This document shows positions 59,001 to 64,000 of a stretch of DNA of 64,000 nt, piece by piece. A model generated the notes under the pieces. It was given only the letters and a program-made list of their open reading frames with translations, was not told the DNA's origin and made no database searches. The stretch comes from Bufo bufo (lineage: Eukaryota; Chordata; Amphibia; Anura; Bufonidae): NCBI RefSeq assembly GCF_905171765.1, contig NC_053392.1:345647495-345711494 (forward strand), given 5' to 3'. Every line of letters begins with the position of its first letter. The first letter of the stretch is position 1. The position numbers and the translations under genes were made by a program.

Positions 59001-59600
59001 GGATCACTACGAGTCATAATGGGCAAGCATCATCCAGGGATAATGGATGGATCACTGTACGTCACAATGGACCAGCATTATCCAGGGATAATGGATGGAT
59101 CACTGCGCGTCACAATGGACCAGTGTCATCCAGGGATAATGGATGGATCACTGCGGGTCACAATGGACCAGCATCATCCAGGGATAATGGATGGATCACT
59201 GCGTGCCACAATGGACCAGCATCATCCAGGGATAATGGATGGATCACTGCGCATCACAATGGGCCAGCATCATCTAGGGATAATGGATGGATCACTGCGT
59301 ATGTCATAATGGGCCAGCATCATCCATGGATTATGGATGGATCACTGCGGGTCACAATGGACCAGCGTCATCAAGGGATAATGGATGGATCACTGCGGGT
59401 CACAATGGGCCGGCATCATCCAGGGATAATGGATGGATCACTGTACGTCACAATGGACCAGTGTCATCCAGGGATAATGGATAGATCACTGCAGGTCACA
59501 ATGGGCCAACATCAACCAGGGATAATGGATGGATCACTGTACGTCACAATGGACCAGCATCATCCAGGGATAATGGATGGATCACAGTACGTCACAATTC
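53093..59600 (+). repeat. Higher-order super-unit 2 of the 48-bp array (blocks A', B', partial C)
   Basis: It repeats the previous super-unit at an offset of 6768 bases with very few differences: A' 53093-55260, B' 55261-57804, then a third block from 57805 that follows the block B-type order and breaks off at 59600 instead of completing. Variant monomers recur at the same relative positions. Confidence 0.88.
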
Positions 59601-60144
59601 CCATGCTGACGATTGTGGGGTAGCGAGTAGCGAGGCGGCCGTGCTGCGGTTTAGTCCTGCAGCTGGCTCTTGTTAATTAATGAGACAGCATTGTTTAGTC
59701 GGTCTGCATTGTTAATGGATGCACTGTACGGCCGCGTGGTACTCGACCGCATCATGGCTAAGTCGTAATTCGCCACGTACCCTTAGACTGACCATAGACA
59801 TCAGCAATTAAGCATATATTTCCTGACCTCTTCCATACCCATGCATGCTCTGCTCAGCTGAGCATGTATGTGTCCCCAATGGAAAGGGTCGAGAAAGGTG
59901 CTGCCAGACCCCTGTGGTGTCAGTGTATCTCCCCGAGAACCGAAAGAACGGGCAATGAAAATCTAACTTGTCTGATCCTGATCTCTCCTGATATCAGCGG
60001 TTCGTTATCATTTAACCCTCACACTCTTGTCCCATTCCAGGCTACTCTCTACGTTATTCTCCTCAGGACGCCTCATCACAGTCTGATTTATTCATGAACA
60101 TATCCTGGAACGAAAAGCTGCCCTATATTCCAGCAAGCAGCTCT
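59601..60144. other. Spacer between 48-bp and 24-bp arrays
   Basis: Unique-looking sequence. It includes GGTTTAGTCCTGCAGC, TTAATTAATGAG and a stretch with several CpG (59610-59780). An open frame of 77 codons has no recognisable domain; no gene supported. Confidence 0.4.
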
Positions 60145-61262
60145 TCAGCCTGTAACAGGCTCCCATCTCCAGCTCCTCAGCCTGTCCCATCTCCAGCTCC
60201 TCAGCCTGTGGCAGGCTCCCATCTCCAGCTCCTCAGCCTGTCCCATCTCCAGCTCCTCAGCTTGTCCCATCTCCAGCTCCTCAGCCTGTCCCATCTCCAG
60301 CTCCTCAGCCTGTCCCATCTCCAGCTCCTCAGTCTGTCCCATCTCCAGCTCCTCAGCCTGTCCCATCTCCAGCTCCTCAGTCTGTCCCATCTCCAGCTCC
60401 TCAGCCTGTCCCATCTCCAGCTCCTCAGCCTGTCCCATCTCCAGCTCCTCAGCCTGTCCCATCTCCAGCTCCTCAGCCTGTCCCATCTCCAGCTCCTCAG
60501 CCTGACCCATCTCCAGCTCCTCAACTTGTCCCATCTCCAGCTCCTCAGCCTGTCCCATCTCCAGCTCTTCAGTCTGTCCCATCTCCAGCTCCTCAGACTG
60601 TCCCATCTCCAGCTCCTCAGCCTGTCCCATCTCCAGCTCTTCAGCCTGTCCCATCTCTAGCTCCTCAGCCTGTCCCATCTCCAGCTCCTCAGCCTGTCCC
60701 ATCTCCAGCTCCTCAGCCTGTCCCATCTCCAGCTCCTCAGCGTGTCCCATCTCTAGCTCCTCAGCCTGTCCCATCTCCAGCTCCTCAGCTTGTAACATCT
60801 CCAGCTCCTCAGCTTGTCCCATCTCCAGCTCCTCAGCCTGTCCCATCTCCAGCTCCTCAGCCTGACCCATCTCCAGCTCCTCAGCTTGTCCCATATCCAG
60901 CTCCTCAGCCTGTCCCATCTCCAGCTCCTCAGCCTGTCCCATCTCCAGCTCCTCAGCCTGACCCATCTCCAGCTCTTCAGCCTGTCCCATCTCTAGCTCC
61001 TCAGCCTGTCCCATCTCCAGCTCCTCAGCCTGTCCCATCTCCAGCTCCTCAGCCTGACCCATCTCCAGCTCCTCAGCCTGTCCCATCTCCAGCTCCTCAG
61101 CTTGTCCCATCTCTAGCTCCTCAGCCTGTCCCATCTCCAGCTCCTCAGCTTGTCCCATCTCCAGCTCCTCAGCTTGTCCCATCTCTAGCTCCTCAGCCTG
61201 TCCCATCTCCAGCTCCTCAGCCTGTCCCATCTCCAGCTCCTCAGCCTGTGACAGGCTCCCAT
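60145..61262 (-). repeat. 24-bp minisatellite, about 46 copies
   Basis: The unit is CCTGTCCCATCTCCAGCTCC followed by TCAG, with scattered single-base variants (TTTGTCCC, CTGACCC, CTCTAGC). Because 24 is a multiple of three, the minus strand is open for 361 codons reading repeats of MGQAEELE, and the plus strand reads LSLSHLQL. Both ends of the array include GGCTCCCATCTCCAGCT variants. There is no evidence of a gene around it. Confidence 0.95.
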
Positions 61263-61440
61263 CTCCAGCTTGGGCTTCCTATGCTCGTGCTGACGTTGCA
61301 GAGCACACGGCAGAACATACAGGCTCCCTTTCTTCCCTCCCAGACCTCCACCCTCACACACTAGGGTTAAATTCTTGCAAGGGGTGGAGCTTCATTGCCA
61401 ACACAGCTCAGGCAGACAGCAGACTCATTCCTTATTGTCT
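61263..61440. other. Spacer upstream of promoter-like segment
   Basis: No gene or repeat recognised. TC-rich CTCCCTTTCTTCCCTCCC at about 61324. Confidence 0.35.
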
Positions 61441-61646
61441 GCCCTAGCCTTCCATAGGGACGCCGGGAGTTGTAGTTCTGCGACTTGTAGACCCCCTCCT
61501 GGCTGGCACGTCGGGACCTTACGGAGTGGCAGCATCCTCCCCAGCTGGCACAGACCCTCCTGAGGATGCTGCTGGCCAAGCGCTCAGTGGCAGAGCCCTC
61601 AGAGCTCGCGGGCCGGCAGCTCTGGTGACCTAGGTTCAGTCCCCGG
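61441..61646 (+). promoter_or_regulatory. CpG-containing promoter-like segment with candidate first exon
   Basis: The segment is CpG-containing and GC-rich relative to its surroundings. On the minus strand 61459-61476 reads ACTACAACTCCCGGCGTC, a close match to the ZNF143/Staf consensus (ACTACAATTCCCAGCATGC type) found at many vertebrate housekeeping promoters. Downstream, CCCCGG at 61641-61646 is followed by a consensus 5' splice donor GTGAGT at 61647-61652. A 20-codon ATG frame (61566-61628, MLLAKRSVAEPSELAGRQLW) ends before the donor, so it would be an upstream ORF. If real, the gene body lies to the right, beyond the window. Confidence 0.45.
61459..61476 (-). promoter_or_regulatory. ZNF143/Staf-type motif
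   Basis: ACTACAACTCCCGGCGTC on the minus strand. It agrees with the core ACTACA-TCCC of the motif, and has CGGCG where the consensus has CAGCA. Factor binding itself is inference. Confidence 0.5.
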
Positions 61647-61652
61647 GTGAGT

Positions 61653-62125
61653 GCGGGCACAAGGGTATGTACTGTGCACTATGAGTAACTTTACTGCCCC
61701 CCAAGCGTCAAACTTTTTTTTTAACTCCTCAGCTCTTCTGTATTTTCTTACAGTATTTATGTAACAGCTGAGTTTGTCATTAACTGTTTCTTGCTTCCAT
61801 CTTCACAACTAATGACTTCAGGTTGGGATCCGGTGTAACCCTTCAAAAAGCAAATACCAGCATCGTGGTGTTGAGACAGTATCAGCTCAGCTACATCTGT
61901 GTATATAGCTCCAGGTCACACCAGGCAGCATAGTCTGCAGCGTTATCTGTGAGGAAGCTGTGCAGGAGGTGAGGGGGCTGATGGTTCTGCAGCACTTCCA
62001 GGAAGGTCGCTGTGTGACAACTGGTGTTCATAGGAAATGTACAGCTCCAAGCAGACATTACTAGACATAGCTGCTCGTAGGGCGACTAGCCCCAAACTTT
62101 ACATCTCCAGAACTATGTGTCATTC
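61653..62125. other. Candidate intron 1 or spacer
   Basis: No coding sequence supported. If the donor at 61647 is used, this is the start of an intron that continues into the tetranucleotide array. Confidence 0.35.

Positions 62126-64000
<1,875 letters not shown>

Larger units (their letters stand above)
43066..59600 (+). repeat. 48-bp minisatellite array, about 345 monomers, higher-order organised
   Basis: Each monomer runs GGATGGATCACTGC, then a variable GGG/GCA/TGC/TAC position, then GTCACAATGGACCAGC, then ATCATCCAGGGATAAT. Most monomers are exactly 48 bases, with rare 44-base (ATGG lost) and 50-base (TATGTCATAAT for GGTCACAAT) variants. The 48-base period keeps all three forward frames open for long stretches, up to 578 codons, reading for example MDGSLRVTMDQHHPGI in one frame. 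I do not regard these as genes: the three forward frames are equally open and there is no non-repeat coding context. Monomers before about 45.0 kb are more varied; the core is homogenised into large blocks. Confidence 0.97.

Noticed and set aside
43066..59600. Many long open frames over the 48-bp array as protein-coding genes
   Set aside because: All three forward frames are open as a consequence of a stop-free 48-base unit, and there is no non-repeat coding sequence, splice or promoter context.
43066..59600. CRISPR array
   Set aside because: There are no unique spacers between conserved repeats: monomers are contiguous and the whole 48 bases is repeated. The DNA is also clearly eukaryotic.
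60094..60660. Plus-strand LSLSHLQL frame over the 24-bp array
   Set aside because: Antisense/alternate-frame product of the repeat. No evidence for either strand as a gene.
61566..61628. 20-codon ATG frame as the start of the host protein
   Set aside because: It ends in TGA before the splice donor, so at best it is an upstream ORF.

Overview
This window is repeat-dominated vertebrate nuclear DNA. The mix of elements suggests a frog or toad: Penelope-like retroelements with hammerhead ribozymes, a Tx1/L1-type LINE, a CR1-like LINE, Tc1 and mariner transposons, hAT miniatures, and many palindromic elements rich in GCGGATCCGCAAAA-type sequence. The species call is inference from this mix; no host marker gene is present. 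I see no complete host protein-coding gene. The only candidate host gene signal is a CpG-containing promoter and first exon near 61.45-61.65 kb.

Layout. 1-16,490 is a cluster of Penelope-like elements (PLEs). Two family-A copies lie head to tail on the minus strand and share one pseudo-LTR (pLTR). A third, 5'-truncated family-A copy lies in opposite orientation at the right. A second family (B) is nested inside copy 2, bounded by a 12-base direct repeat. Both families carry a recognisable type I hammerhead ribozyme. 16,490-20,650 is a minus-strand L1/Tx1-type LINE (ORF1p, endonuclease, reverse transcriptase) broken by a mariner fragment. 20,979-22,777 is a dead Tc1 element with precise TA target sites. 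23-31 kb holds TTAA-flanked foldback elements, a mariner with DD41D-like spacing (25,969-27,617) and a hAT miniature with an 8-bp target duplication. 31.8-42.9 kb is packed with palindromic elements, including a 2.1-kb foldback with tandem repeats in both arms, and another long foldback invaded by a CR1-like LINE 3' end.

43,066-59,600 is one continuous 48-bp minisatellite of about 345 monomers. It has a higher-order organisation: three blocks of 2168, 2544 and 2056 bp (45, 53 and 43 monomers) make a 6768-bp super-unit (141 monomers), present nearly twice and nearly identical. It is followed by a 24-bp minisatellite (60.1-61.26 kb), the promoter-like segment, and a TATC/GATA tetranucleotide array that runs off the window end.

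How things work together: the PLE, LINE and DNA-transposon proteins act on their own elements, and nearly all are broken here. The most notable structures are the paired hammerhead-bearing PLE families, the nested and tandem PLE architecture, and the hierarchically duplicated 48-bp array.
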